The notes under the pieces were generated by a model. It did not search any database, was not told where the DNA came from, and saw only the letters and a list, made by a program, of their open reading frames with translations. This document shows, piece by piece, positions 13,793 through 19,840 of a stretch of DNA of 19,840 nt (within the stretch, counting starts at the first letter, position 1; every line of letters starts with the position of its first letter). The stretch is taken from the NCBI GenBank assembly GCA_038329895.1, contig JBBQNM010000043.1:1-19840 (forward strand), in the 5' to 3' direction. Made by a program: the position numbers and the translations under genes. This DNA is from Mayfieldus sp038329895. GTDB lineage: Bacteria; Actinomycetota; Thermoleophilia; Solirubrobacterales; 70-9.

Positions 13793-14072
13793 AGCCGAGC
13801 TCCCCCAGCTTCTGCTCGTCGAGTCCGAAGTGGTGGCCGACCTCGTGCAGCACCGTTCGCCGCACCTCCTCGGCGCTCGGGTTCGAGTCGCGGAAGATGA
13901 CGATCCGCCGCACTCCTCCAACCGGGTCGTAGACGCCCATCACCCCGTCGGGGTGCGAGTCCTCGATCACAATCGCCACGTCGCCGAGCCGCTCGGCGAA
14001 CTCGGGCGGCAGCGAATCGAGCGCCTCGCGCACCGCCTCGCGGCACTGCTCGTCGGTCAGCCGGGGGTACAT
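13785..14072 (-). CDS. Small metallopeptidase-like protein (zincin, MMP-like domain) in the gat operon
   Basis: A 95-residue single-domain protein with the zinc-protease motif His76-Glu77-x2-His80 in TVLHEVGHHFGLDEQKLGELG; Asp85 or Glu86 could be the third ligand. It matches the small bacterial family of minimal zincins (HEVGHHFGLxxxxLxxLG ending) whose substrates are not established. The first part (DEQCREAVREALDSLPPEFA) and the beta strands DVAIVIED and RRIVIF are typical of the family. The start overlaps the gatA stop by one base (TGATG), and its end overlaps gatB by 8 nt, so it is translated within the gat operon. A TTG one codon earlier is also possible. No signal peptide, so it is likely cytoplasmic. 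Confidence 0.88.
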   Translation of the reverse strand: MYPRLTDEQCREAVREALDSLPPEFAERLGDVAIVIEDSHPDGVMGVYDPVGGVRRIVIFRDSNPSAEEVRRTVLHEVGHHFGLDEQKLGELGYG

Positions 14073-15523
14073 CAACCCACACCCTGCGGGCGAGCGTCGA
14101 AGCCGATCGCCTGCTCGAGTGCAAAGGCCGCGTCGAGGATCGCGTTCTCGCTGAACGCCGGGCCGGCAATCTGGAAGCCGACCGGGAGCTGCGGGCCGCC
14201 ACCGTCAGGCTCGGCGAGTCCGGCGGGGATCGAGATCGCGGGGATGCCGGCGAGCGGCATCGGCACCGTGAAGTAGTCGTTCAGGTACATGGCCAGCGGA
14301 TCGTCGGTCTTCTCGCCCAGCTTGAATGCGACAGAGGGCGAGGTCGGGGTGACCACGAAGTCGAATTCCGCGAACGCCTTGGCGAAGTCCTCGGCGATCT
14401 TCGTGCGCACCTTCAGGGCCTGTCCGTAATAGGCCTCGTAGTAGCCGGAGGAGAGCGCGTAGGTGCCGAGCATGATCCGACGCTTGACCTCGGCCCCGAA
14501 ACCGGCGGCCCGGGTTCCCTCGTACATCCCAAGCAGCTCGTCGGCGGGAACCCGTAGCCCGTAGCGCACCCCGTCGTAGCGGGCCAGGTTGGCCGACGCC
14601 TCGGCGGGCGCGATGACGTAATAGGCCGAGATGCCGTGGTCGGCGTGCGGCAGCGCCGCCTCGCCGACCTCACCGCCCAACTCCTCGATCGTCTTCAGGG
14701 TTGCCGCGAAGGTCGACTTCACACCCGCCTCGACGCCGTCCATCGCGAGGCCGGACGGGACCGCGAAGCGGAGCCCCTTGAGGCCCTCGCGGTCGGGCAG
14801 CTTGATCCCCCCGTCGATCCCGACCGAGGTCGAATCGCAGGGGTCGCGGCCCTGAAGCGTGGCCAGCAGCAGTGCCGCGTCGCTGACGTCACGGGTCAAC
14901 GGCCCGCACTGGTCCAGCGAGGAGGCGAAGGCGATCATCCCGTAGCGCGAGACGGCGCCGTAGGTCGGTTTCATGCCGACGATCCCGCAGAGCGAGGCGG
15001 GCTGGCGGATCGAGCCACCGGTATCGGTGCCGATCGCCCAGGGAGCCAGGCCGCCCGCGACGGCGGCGGCCGAGCCGCCCGAGGAGCCGCCCGGCACTCG
15101 TTCGCGATCCCAGGGATTGAGGACGGGCCCGAAAGCCGAGTTCTCGTTCGAGGAGCCCATCGCGAACTCGTCCATGTTGGTCTTGCCCAGCACCGGGGTT
15201 CCGGCCTCGATCAGCTTCCGCACCGCAGTCGCCGTATAGGGAGGGCGGTAGCTCTCGAGAATCCGCGACCCGGCAGTGGTCGGCGTGCCCTCGGTGCAGA
15301 AGAGGTCTTTTACTGCGATTGGGATCCCGCGCAGCGGAGAGGCAGGGATCTCGTTGCTCGTTGCTCGTTGCTCGTTGCTCGTGGTTTCGGTCCATAGGTA
15401 GGCGTTGAGATCGTCCTTCGACGCCGCCTCCTGCCAGGCGTGGAGGTACTCCTGGGGGGAGATCTCCTTCGACTCAATCGCCTTGCCGGCTTGACCGGCG
15501 GTCAGATCCAGAAGATCCGGCAT
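14072..15523 (-). CDS. gatA: Asp/Glu-tRNA amidotransferase subunit A
   Basis: GatA is the amidase subunit that hydrolyses glutamine and channels ammonia to GatB. The 483-residue protein has the complete Lys-cisSer-Ser triad: Lys72 in GIPIAVKD, Ser147 in VPGGSSGGSAAAVAGG and Ser171 in GTDTGGSIRQPAS. The spacing equals that of characterised GatA (75 and 24 residues). NMDEFAMGSSNENSAFG, PTYGAVSRYGMIAFASSLDQ and the C-terminal TVPMPLAGIPAISIP and PVGFQIAGP are standard. Odd feature: residues about 48-58, where most GatA proteins have a helical Glu/Ala-rich segment before the amidase core, are encoded by a heptanucleotide tandem repeat. Length is nevertheless normal, so the repeat replaces rather than extends sequence. 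It starts 3 nt after the gatC stop. Confidence 0.96.
   Translation of the reverse strand: MPDLLDLTAGQAGKAIESKEISPQEYLHAWQEAASKDDLNAYLWTETTSNEQRATSNEIPASPLRGIPIAVKDLFCTEGTPTTAGSRILESYRPPYTATAVRKLIEAGTPVLGKTNMDEFAMGSSNENSAFGPVLNPWDRERVPGGSSGGSAAAVAGGLAPWAIGTDTGGSIRQPASLCGIVGMKPTYGAVSRYGMIAFASSLDQCGPLTRDVSDAALLLATLQGRDPCDSTSVGIDGGIKLPDREGLKGLRFAVPSGLAMDGVEAGVKSTFAATLKTIEELGGEVGEAALPHADHGISAYYVIAPAEASANLARYDGVRYGLRVPADELLGMYEGTRAAGFGAEVKRRIMLGTYALSSGYYEAYYGQALKVRTKIAEDFAKAFAEFDFVVTPTSPSVAFKLGEKTDDPLAMYLNDYFTVPMPLAGIPAISIPAGLAEPDGGGPQLPVGFQIAGPAFSENAILDAAFALEQAIGFDARPQGVG
15351..15382. repeat. Heptanucleotide tandem repeat (TCGTTGC, about 4.6 copies) inside gatA
   Basis: Four perfect TCGTTGC units (15351-15378) plus TCGT. 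On the coding strand it gives a TSNEQRA-type peptide period, because three units make seven codons. The unit length is not a multiple of three, so gain or loss of one unit would shift the gatA frame. Confidence 0.9.
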
Positions 15524-15526
15524 CGA

Positions 15527-15817
15527 TCAGGCTTCTGCCTGCGGCGAGGGCACCCGGAAGGCGCCGTCGGCTGGGTCGGGGGCGGGGTCGAGGATCTGCT
15601 CCCTGGGCCAGCTCGGCCGCGGCTCGTCGGGACGCAGGACGTTCTCGAGGTCGACGACGTGGTCGGTCGGCTCGACCTGGTCGAGGTCGAGCTCGCTGAT
15701 CCGATCCACGTGCTCGAGGATCCCCGAGAGCTCGCGCGCCATCGTCTCCACCTCGTCCTCGGTCAGCGCGAGACGGGCGAGCCGCGCCACGTGCAGCACC
15801 TGGTCGCGATCGATCAC
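15527..15817 (-). CDS. gatC: Asp/Glu-tRNA amidotransferase subunit C
   Basis: GatC is the small subunit that wraps around and stabilises the GatA-GatB complex. The 96-residue protein has the usual opening IDRDQVLHVARLARLALTEDEVE, the ELSGILEHVDRISELDLDQVEPTDHV core, and the DVLRPDEPRPSWPREQIL-like segment (here ENVLRPDEP) near the end, finishing FRVPSPQAEA. The start is GTG at 15817, supported by TAGAAT 7 nt upstream and by alignment of the family N-terminus. It is the first gene of the gatC-gatA-peptidase-gatB-Ser-repeat operon and is divergent from the membrane protein at 15877. Confidence 0.94.
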   Translation of the reverse strand: MIDRDQVLHVARLARLALTEDEVETMARELSGILEHVDRISELDLDQVEPTDHVVDLENVLRPDEPRPSWPREQILDPAPDPADGAFRVPSPQAEA

Positions 15818-15824
15818 GGGGCGG

Positions 15825-15830
15825 ATTCTA
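15825..15830 (-). promoter_or_regulatory. Leaderless -10 box of the gat operon
   Basis: TAGAAT on the minus strand with 7 nt to the GTG of gatC at 15817. No Shine-Dalgarno sequence lies between. This implies transcription starts at the start codon. It faces a divergent -10 box 29 bp away. Confidence 0.6.
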
Positions 15831-15859
15831 GGTATCGCGCGGGGGCCCCAACCGCCGGG

Positions 15860-15865
15860 TAGGAT
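15860..15865 (+). promoter_or_regulatory. -10 box of the membrane protein/GMC pair
   Basis: TAGGAT, 11 nt before the ATG at 15877, predicting a leader of only about 4-5 nt. A GGGGCCCC palindrome lies between this box and the divergent gat box. Confidence 0.45.
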
Positions 15866-15876
15866 GGCGCCCGCCG

Positions 15877-16320
15877 ATGCGGGGAGACCGAGCGGAGAAG
15901 TTCGTCGTCCTCAACCTGCGCCTGCTCGCGGTGAGCTTCGCCGTCGTCGGCTTGCTGTTCATCATCTTCCAGAACGGCGTGCTCGACGTGATCTCCGACC
16001 TCGGGGACGACATCGGCGGCTTCACGCGCGCGCCGCACACCAGCGAGGACTTCTGGCTCGCCCTCGCGTTCGCCTACATGGTGGTGATCACCGGGATCTG
16101 CGTCCTCGTGCAGGCGGACGTGGTGCGCTACCGGCCGGTCCTGCTCGTCCTCGCGGTCGGCAAGACCGCCACCTCGCTGGCAACGCTCGGCTTCTACCTG
16201 TTCGACCAGCACGTCTTCATCTACCTGCTCAATTTCCTCGTCGACGGTTATCTGGCGCTTTCGGCGCTCTGGCTCTGGTCACTGGCCGGGCGGGTGACGC
16301 GGCCCGCTGCGCCTGGCTGA
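15877..16320 (+). CDS. Four-helix membrane protein of unknown function
   Basis: The 147-residue protein has four predicted membrane helices: about 12-31 (NLRLLAVSFAVVGLLFIIFQ), 60-80, 86-104 and 110-135. A polar loop (residues 40-58, DDIGGFTRAPHTSEDF) follows helix 1, and a short basic C-tail ends the protein. Landmarks are RPVLLVLAVGKTATSLATLGFYLFDQ and YLLNFLVDGYLALSALWLW. No enzyme motif is visible. It lies 60 bp upstream of the GMC oxidoreductase in the same direction and in the same reading frame, so the two are likely cotranscribed, and it may anchor or serve that enzyme; this is inference. The start at 15877 fits the TAGGAT box; no Shine-Dalgarno is visible. Confidence 0.78.
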   Translation: MRGDRAEKFVVLNLRLLAVSFAVVGLLFIIFQNGVLDVISDLGDDIGGFTRAPHTSEDFWLALAFAYMVVITGICVLVQADVVRYRPVLLVLAVGKTATSLATLGFYLFDQHVFIYLLNFLVDGYLALSALWLWSLAGRVTRPAAPG

Positions 16321-16380
16321 AGGCGCCCGCCGGGGCTCTCGTCCGCCGAGCAGCGAACACTCGCCGCGATCTGCGAGGCA

Positions 16381-18222
16381 ATGGCGCCCGGATACGACGG
16401 GTTGCCAAGAGCCCAGCGTGACGTCGACGTAGCCGGTCCGGTCGCCCGTTTCATCTCCGCGCTTCCGCCGCGCAATTTGTCACGAGTGAGGCTGGCGCTG
16501 CGACTGTTCGAGTGGCTTCCCTTCCCATGGCGGTTCAGCAGGCTCGACCTCGCGGCCCGCGAGGACTTCCTGGACAAGCTCGATGGGTCGCGATTTGGCC
16601 CCTCCCACGACCTGCTGCTGTTGGCCAAGGTGCTCTGCACGTTGGGCTACGCCACCATCCCGGCAGTCAAGGAGCGAGTTGGCTACGAGTTCAGCTGCGC
16701 GCTCGCGGACGGCTCGCTCCCCGAGCCAGCCGGGCCGCTCGGCGACACCGATCCCGATGGCGAGGGAGAGCAGTGCGACGTGGTGATCGTCGGGTCCGGC
16801 GCGGGGGGCGCCTCCGCGGCGACGGTCCTCGCTGAGGCCGGCCTCGACGTGATGGTGCTGGAGGCCGGCGGGCACTTCACCCGCGACAGCTACCCGCGCG
16901 ATCCGCTCGACGCCGTCACTTCGCTCTACCGCGAAGCCGGATTGACCGTCGCCGAAGGCCGTCCCCCGGTCCCGGTGCCGGTGGCGCGCGCGGTGGGCGG
17001 CACCACGGTGATCAACTCTGGCACCTGCTTCCGCGCCCCCGAGCCGGTGCTGCGAAATTGGGACGAGGAGTATGGACTCGGCTGGGCCACCGACCTCGAC
17101 GCCGAGTTCGCGGAGGCCGAGGAGTTCCTGCGCGTGACGCCGCTCGACCCGGAACGGATGGGGCGCAACGGCCAGCTGGCGATGGAGGGGGCCCGGGCGC
17201 TCGGAGCCAGCGGCGGGCCGATCAGCCGCAACGCGGGCAACTGCGTGCAGTGCAGCTCCTGCCCGTTCGGCTGCGCGATCGACGCCAAGCGCGGCATGCA
17301 CGTCTCATACCTGCCGCGGGCGGTCGCCGCCGGCGCACGGGTACGCCAGCGAGTCGAGGCGCAACGGATCCTCGTCGAGGACGGCCGTGCGGTCGGGGTC
17401 GAGTGCCTGGCCGCCCCGGCGGGCGAGCACAACGGCGACAGGCGGCGTTACACCGTTCGCGCCCGGGCGGTGATCGCGGCGGGCGGCGCGTTGGGGACGC
17501 CGGAGTTGCTGCTGCGATCCGGGCTGGGAGGCGATCAGGTGGGGCGCAACCTGCACCTCCATCCGGCCGCCTGGATCGGCGCCCGCTATCCGGAGGAGGT
17601 GCGCGGTTGGGACGGGGTCATGCAGAGCTACTACATCGATCAATGGGAACCACAGAGCATCCTGCTCGAGGCGACCTTCACCCCGCTTCCGTTCGGCGGT
17701 GCCTGGCTCTTGGGCACCGGCCGAAAGCACCAGGAGGCGATGCTCGGCTTCAGCCATATCGGCTCGATCGGCGTGCACCTGTCGGACCGCTCCTCGGGCC
17801 GGATCGGGCTAAGCGGCGACGGTTCGTTGCGCGCCAGCTACCGGCTCACCGACGACGACGCGCGCCGCCTCGCCTTCGGGATCGCTCGCGCTGCGGAAAT
17901 CCACTTCGCCGCCGGGGCGACCGAGGTCTACCCGAACATCGGCCGGATCGGGGTGCTGAAGTCCGACCAGCTGGCGGACTTCGAGGCGACCGCGATCAAG
18001 CCGTCCGAGCTGCGCCTGGAGGCGTTTCACCCGATGGGGTCCGCCCGGATTGCGGCCGACCCCGCCAAAGGGGTCTGCTCTCCGGACGGAGCCGTCAACG
18101 GCGTCGACGACCTCTATGTCGCCGACGGCTCGCTGTTCCCGACCTCGGTCGGAGTCAACCCGATGATGACCATCATCGCGTTCTCGAAGCGGATCGCTGC
18201 CGGGCTGGCCGAGCGACTGTAG
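16381..18222 (+). CDS. GMC-family flavin oxidoreductase, long-chain alcohol oxidase-like
   Basis: GMC enzymes oxidise alcohols with bound FAD. This 613-residue protein has an N-terminal helical region of about 120 residues like that of fatty alcohol oxidases and gluconate dehydrogenase subunit 3. The FAD fold CDVVIVGSGAGGASAATVLA begins at residue 132, followed by VGGTTVINSGTCFRAP. A cysteine cluster Cys288-x2-Cys291-x2-Cys294-x3-Cys298 comes next, then GALGTPELLLRSG. The C-terminal catalytic region has FHPMGSARIA (His) and VGVNPMMTI (Asn). The substrate is probably a long-chain or hydrophobic alcohol, by family only. The start is uncertain: conserved-looking sequence (LSSAEQRTLAAICEA) continues upstream of the ATG to an in-frame TGA with no usual start codon. 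Its 3' end overlaps the convergent gene by 50 bp. Confidence 0.88.
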   Translation: MAPGYDGLPRAQRDVDVAGPVARFISALPPRNLSRVRLALRLFEWLPFPWRFSRLDLAAREDFLDKLDGSRFGPSHDLLLLAKVLCTLGYATIPAVKERVGYEFSCALADGSLPEPAGPLGDTDPDGEGEQCDVVIVGSGAGGASAATVLAEAGLDVMVLEAGGHFTRDSYPRDPLDAVTSLYREAGLTVAEGRPPVPVPVARAVGGTTVINSGTCFRAPEPVLRNWDEEYGLGWATDLDAEFAEAEEFLRVTPLDPERMGRNGQLAMEGARALGASGGPISRNAGNCVQCSSCPFGCAIDAKRGMHVSYLPRAVAAGARVRQRVEAQRILVEDGRAVGVECLAAPAGEHNGDRRRYTVRARAVIAAGGALGTPELLLRSGLGGDQVGRNLHLHPAAWIGARYPEEVRGWDGVMQSYYIDQWEPQSILLEATFTPLPFGGAWLLGTGRKHQEAMLGFSHIGSIGVHLSDRSSGRIGLSGDGSLRASYRLTDDDARRLAFGIARAAEIHFAAGATEVYPNIGRIGVLKSDQLADFEATAIKPSELRLEAFHPMGSARIAADPAKGVCSPDGAVNGVDDLYVADGSLFPTSVGVNPMMTIIAFSKRIAAGLAERL

Positions 18223-18649
18223 AGGGACGTTCGTTGCGCACCGCGCGCCAGGAGCCATAGGTGATCGCCATGCAGGCAGCCAGACCCAGGAACAGCCCGA
18301 ACCTCGGCTCCAGCTTGCCCACCGGCTCGAACACCCGGTAGAAGACCAACACGGTCGCCAGCAAGCCAATCGGAACCGTCAGGCAGGCGGAGGTGATCTG
18401 GGTGTCTGTCTTCGAGCTGGCCCCGGCAAGCACGGCCATCACCAGGCCACAGAGCGCGGCGGCCAGCAGCACGACGTCGGTGAAATCGAAGACCTTCCAG
18501 GCATCGAAGTCGTGGCCGCACGAATGCCCGGTCAGGGGAACGCAGAACGGGGACACCTTGCCGAACCAGGGCAGAAACAGCGTCACGAAGAGCAACGCTC
18601 CGCCGGCGCCGGCCAGCAACTCCCCTCCTCTCAAGCGGTCGAGCCTCAC
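18173..18649 (-). CDS. Four-helix membrane protein, paralogue of the next gene upstream
   Basis: The 158-residue protein begins MRLDRLRGGELLAGAGGALL, which aligns position by position with the start of the 215-residue protein at 18716-19363. Four hydrophobic segments lie near 11-30, 55-77, 85-107 and 117-135. The shared helix-4 end reads TYGSWRAV here and TYGSWRTM in the paralogue. The first outer loop holds two cysteines (FCVPLTGHSCGHDF) that the paralogue lacks. The C-terminal 20 or so residues are basic. The start is a GTG at 18649 without a Shine-Dalgarno; the alignment supports it. A strong terminator separates it from the upstream paralogue, yet no clear promoter follows, so its expression is unclear. 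Its 3' end overlaps the GMC gene. Function unknown. Confidence 0.78.
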   Translation of the reverse strand: MRLDRLRGGELLAGAGGALLFVTLFLPWFGKVSPFCVPLTGHSCGHDFDAWKVFDFTDVVLLAAALCGLVMAVLAGASSKTDTQITSACLTVPIGLLATVLVFYRVFEPVGKLEPRFGLFLGLAACMAITYGSWRAVRNERPSTVARPARQRSASRTR

Positions 18650-18657
18650 GTTGAGGC

Positions 18658-18706
18658 AAAAAATAGCCGCCCGGAGGCGCCGATGTGCGGCGCTCCTCCG
18701 GGCGGC
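18658..18706 (-). terminator. Strong intrinsic terminator after the 215-residue membrane protein gene
   Basis: Arms 18666-18682 and 18688-18706 pair as an 11-bp GC stem (GCCGCCCGGAG with CTCCGGGCGGC), then a small bulge and a 5-bp stem CGCCG/CGGCG around ATGTG. On the minus strand the hairpin is followed by TATTTTTT (18665-18658). This is the only textbook Rho-independent terminator in the window. Confidence 0.85.
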
Positions 18707-18715
18707 CTGAACTCC

Positions 18716-19363
18716 CTAGGCGGAGGGTGGTGGTGCCCCGCTCGGCGGCGGCGGGGGTGGAGGCGGTGCGGAGGGTGGCTCGGCGCCACCGCCGCCGGGA
18801 TCGCCGGGGCCGGCACCAACGTCGGGCCGGCCGCCACCGACGTCGGGGGGACCGCCACCGACATCGCCGCCACCGCTGCCTCCACCTCCGAGGCGGTCGG
18901 CGGCGTCACCGAAGGAGGTGCCCTCTTCCTCCATCGTTCGCCAGCTCCCGTAGGTCATCGCCGCGGCCGCAATAAAGCCGAGGAAGATGCCGAACTTGCG
19001 GGTGGTGTCAACCGTGACGCCCAACGTGCTCCCACCACCCGGTGGGTCGATGATCCGGAAGAGGATCAACAGGGTCCCCAGCGCCGCCAAAGCGGTGGCA
19101 ATCACACTGAGCGACACGGGCAGGTCGACTTCCATGTTGTTGGCGCGAACGACGACCATCGCCAGCACCGCGATGATCGCGATCACGAGGATGATCGGTA
19201 TGACGTCCAGCGAATCCCAAGCGCTCCCGCCTCCGGCAAGCGTCGCTGACCCTCCGACGCCCGAGACCTTGACGCCAAACCAGTCGAAGAACATGAAGAT
19301 AAAGAGCAGGATCGCCGAAACGCCGGCGATCTTCTCTCCCTGTCGCAGTCTGGTGATGTCCAT
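18716..19363 (-). CDS. Four-helix membrane protein with Gly/Asp/Pro-rich tail
   Basis: The 215-residue protein starts MDITRLRQGEKIAGVSAILL and has four helices near 12-32, 52-72, 80-103 and 122-143, then EEEGTSFGDAADRL. From about residue 158 to the end it is a low-complexity tail: Gly runs with repeated PDVG units, then a run of eight prolines and SGAPPPSA. Helix order and the GSWR signature match the neighbouring 158-residue protein, so they are tandem paralogues; only this copy has the long tail. A good ribosome binding site, AGGGAG, lies 8 nt before the ATG. No enzymatic motif is seen and the function is unknown. I associate this protein type with Thermoleophilia genomes, from memory and unverified. 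Confidence 0.82.
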   Translation of the reverse strand: MDITRLRQGEKIAGVSAILLFIFMFFDWFGVKVSGVGGSATLAGGGSAWDSLDVIPIILVIAIIAVLAMVVVRANNMEVDLPVSLSVIATALAALGTLLILFRIIDPPGGGSTLGVTVDTTRKFGIFLGFIAAAAMTYGSWRTMEEEGTSFGDAADRLGGGGSGGGDVGGGPPDVGGGRPDVGAGPGDPGGGGAEPPSAPPPPPPPPSGAPPPSA

Positions 19364-19402
19364 CTAGCTAGCTCCCTCCATGGGGATAGGGGTTCGAACG
19401 TG

Positions 19403-19431
19403 ACAGTACACCTCCCGCAGGTCGTAAGAAA
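19403..19431 (-). promoter_or_regulatory. Possible promoter of the 215-residue membrane protein gene
   Basis: TTTCTT (19431-19426) and TACTGT (19408-19403) on the minus strand are spaced by 17 bp, about 40 nt before the ATG at 19363. The -35 match is weak. Confidence 0.3.
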
Positions 19432-19451
19432 CGGGGCTGGCCGGGGGTCTT

Positions 19452-19472
19452 AGGCACGCCTGAATCGTGCCT
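19452..19472 (-). terminator. Hairpin after folD, possible terminator without U-tract
   Basis: AGGCACG (19452-19458) and CGTGCCT (19466-19472) form a perfect 7-bp stem with a 7-nt loop, 15 nt downstream of the folD stop. No T-run follows. Confidence 0.45.
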
Positions 19473-19486
19473 GGGCGTGCGTCTGT

Positions 19487-19840
19487 CTACTCGCCCGTGG
19501 AGCGCGCCGCGGCAAGCGTGTTGACGAGCAGCATCGCGATCGTCATCGGCCCGACGCCACCGGGCACCGGCGTGATCGCGCGGGCGCGCTCGGCGGCCGC
19601 GGCAAACTCGACGTCGCCGACCAGCTTGCCATCGCTGCGTCGGTTCATTCCGACGTCGATCACGACTGCCCCCGTTTTGATCATGTCACCATGAATCATC
19701 TCGGCACGACCGATCGCGGCAATCAGAATGTCGGCGCGACGCGTGTGCATGCCAAGATCGCGCGTGTGGCTGTGACAGACAGTCACCGTTGCATTGCCGC
19801 CCGCGCGCGCTTGCACCAACAAGGCCGCCATTGGTTTGCC
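19487..19840 (-). CDS. folD: Methylenetetrahydrofolate dehydrogenase/cyclohydrolase, C-terminal part (partial)
   Basis: FolD interconverts 5,10-methylene-, methenyl- and 10-formyl-tetrahydrofolate with NADP in the cytoplasm. The window holds the last 117 codons; the 5' part lies beyond the right edge. Visible motifs are GKPMAALLVQ, ATVTVCHSHTRDL, ADILIAAIGR, GAVVIDVGMNR and the signature TPVPGGVGPMTIAMLLVNTL, all from the NADP-binding domain. The reading frame is open to the edge (GGC AAA CCA ATG at the end on the minus strand), so the gene is cut by the window, not truncated. It is followed after 123 nt by the tandem membrane protein genes. Confidence 0.95.
   Translation of the reverse strand, partial: GKPMAALLVQARAGGNATVTVCHSHTRDLGMHTRRADILIAAIGRAEMIHGDMIKTGAVVIDVGMNRRSDGKLVGDVEFAAAAERARAITPVPGGVGPMTIAMLLVNTLAAARSTGE

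Noticed and set aside
18644..18656. Small inverted repeat CCTCA-CGT-TGAGG over the GTG of the 158-residue gene
   Set aside because: Five-base arms are too short to claim a regulatory hairpin.
19381..19412. GGTTCGAAC resembling a tRNA T-loop
   Set aside because: The flanking bases do not form a T-stem and there is no acceptor or anticodon arm on either strand.

Overview
This 19.8-kb window is GC-rich, tightly packed bacterial chromosome. The gene content suggests an actinobacterium, probably of the Thermoleophilia (Solirubrobacterales/Gaiellales type). That is an inference from GC bias, the gatCAB arrangement, frequent leaderless -10 boxes of the TANNNT type, and membrane and Ser-repeat proteins that resemble ones I associate with that class. 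No RNA gene, insertion sequence, prophage or CRISPR array was seen.

Layout. 1-1746 (minus): start of a gene that is probably ilvN, then ilvB (acetolactate synthase). 2020-3680 (plus): glnB-amt, a PII protein and ammonium transporter pair with overlapping genes; both proteins carry substitutions at textbook key residues. 3895-9068: a carbohydrate cassette with sqd1/sqdB (UDP-sulfoquinovose synthase, minus) divergent from two tandem GT-C membrane glycosyltransferases and a GT2 polyprenyl-phosphate glycosyltransferase fused to an N-terminal DUF2304-like membrane domain. 9083-11891 (minus): a membrane zinc-ribbon protein, a type II NADH dehydrogenase with a 27-bp palindrome over its promoter, and a DoxX-Rieske fusion protein.

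12042-15817 (minus) is a gatC-gatA-metallopeptidase-gatB operon, with overlaps or very short gaps. It ends in a small gene whose start overlaps the gatB stop. That gene encodes a protein with serine at exactly every third residue, 22 times in a row, followed by a membrane segment. It is the most unusual object in the window. gatA carries a heptanucleotide tandem repeat inside its coding region. 15877-18222 (plus): a four-helix membrane protein and a GMC-type flavin oxidoreductase resembling long-chain alcohol oxidases. 18173-19363 (minus): two related four-helix membrane proteins separated by a strong intrinsic terminator. 19487-19840 (minus): the C-terminal part of folD, cut by the window edge.

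How the parts may work together. glnB-amt forms a nitrogen uptake and sensing unit beside branched-chain amino acid synthesis. The gat operon makes Gln-tRNA and/or Asn-tRNA by transamidation. The sugar cassette could make a sulfosugar and polyprenyl-linked sugars and transfer them outside the membrane. NDH-2 and the DoxX-Rieske protein are both likely quinone-linked respiratory components. At least seven starts are preceded by a TANNNT box 6-11 nt upstream with no Shine-Dalgarno, so leaderless transcription appears common here and was used to choose starts.
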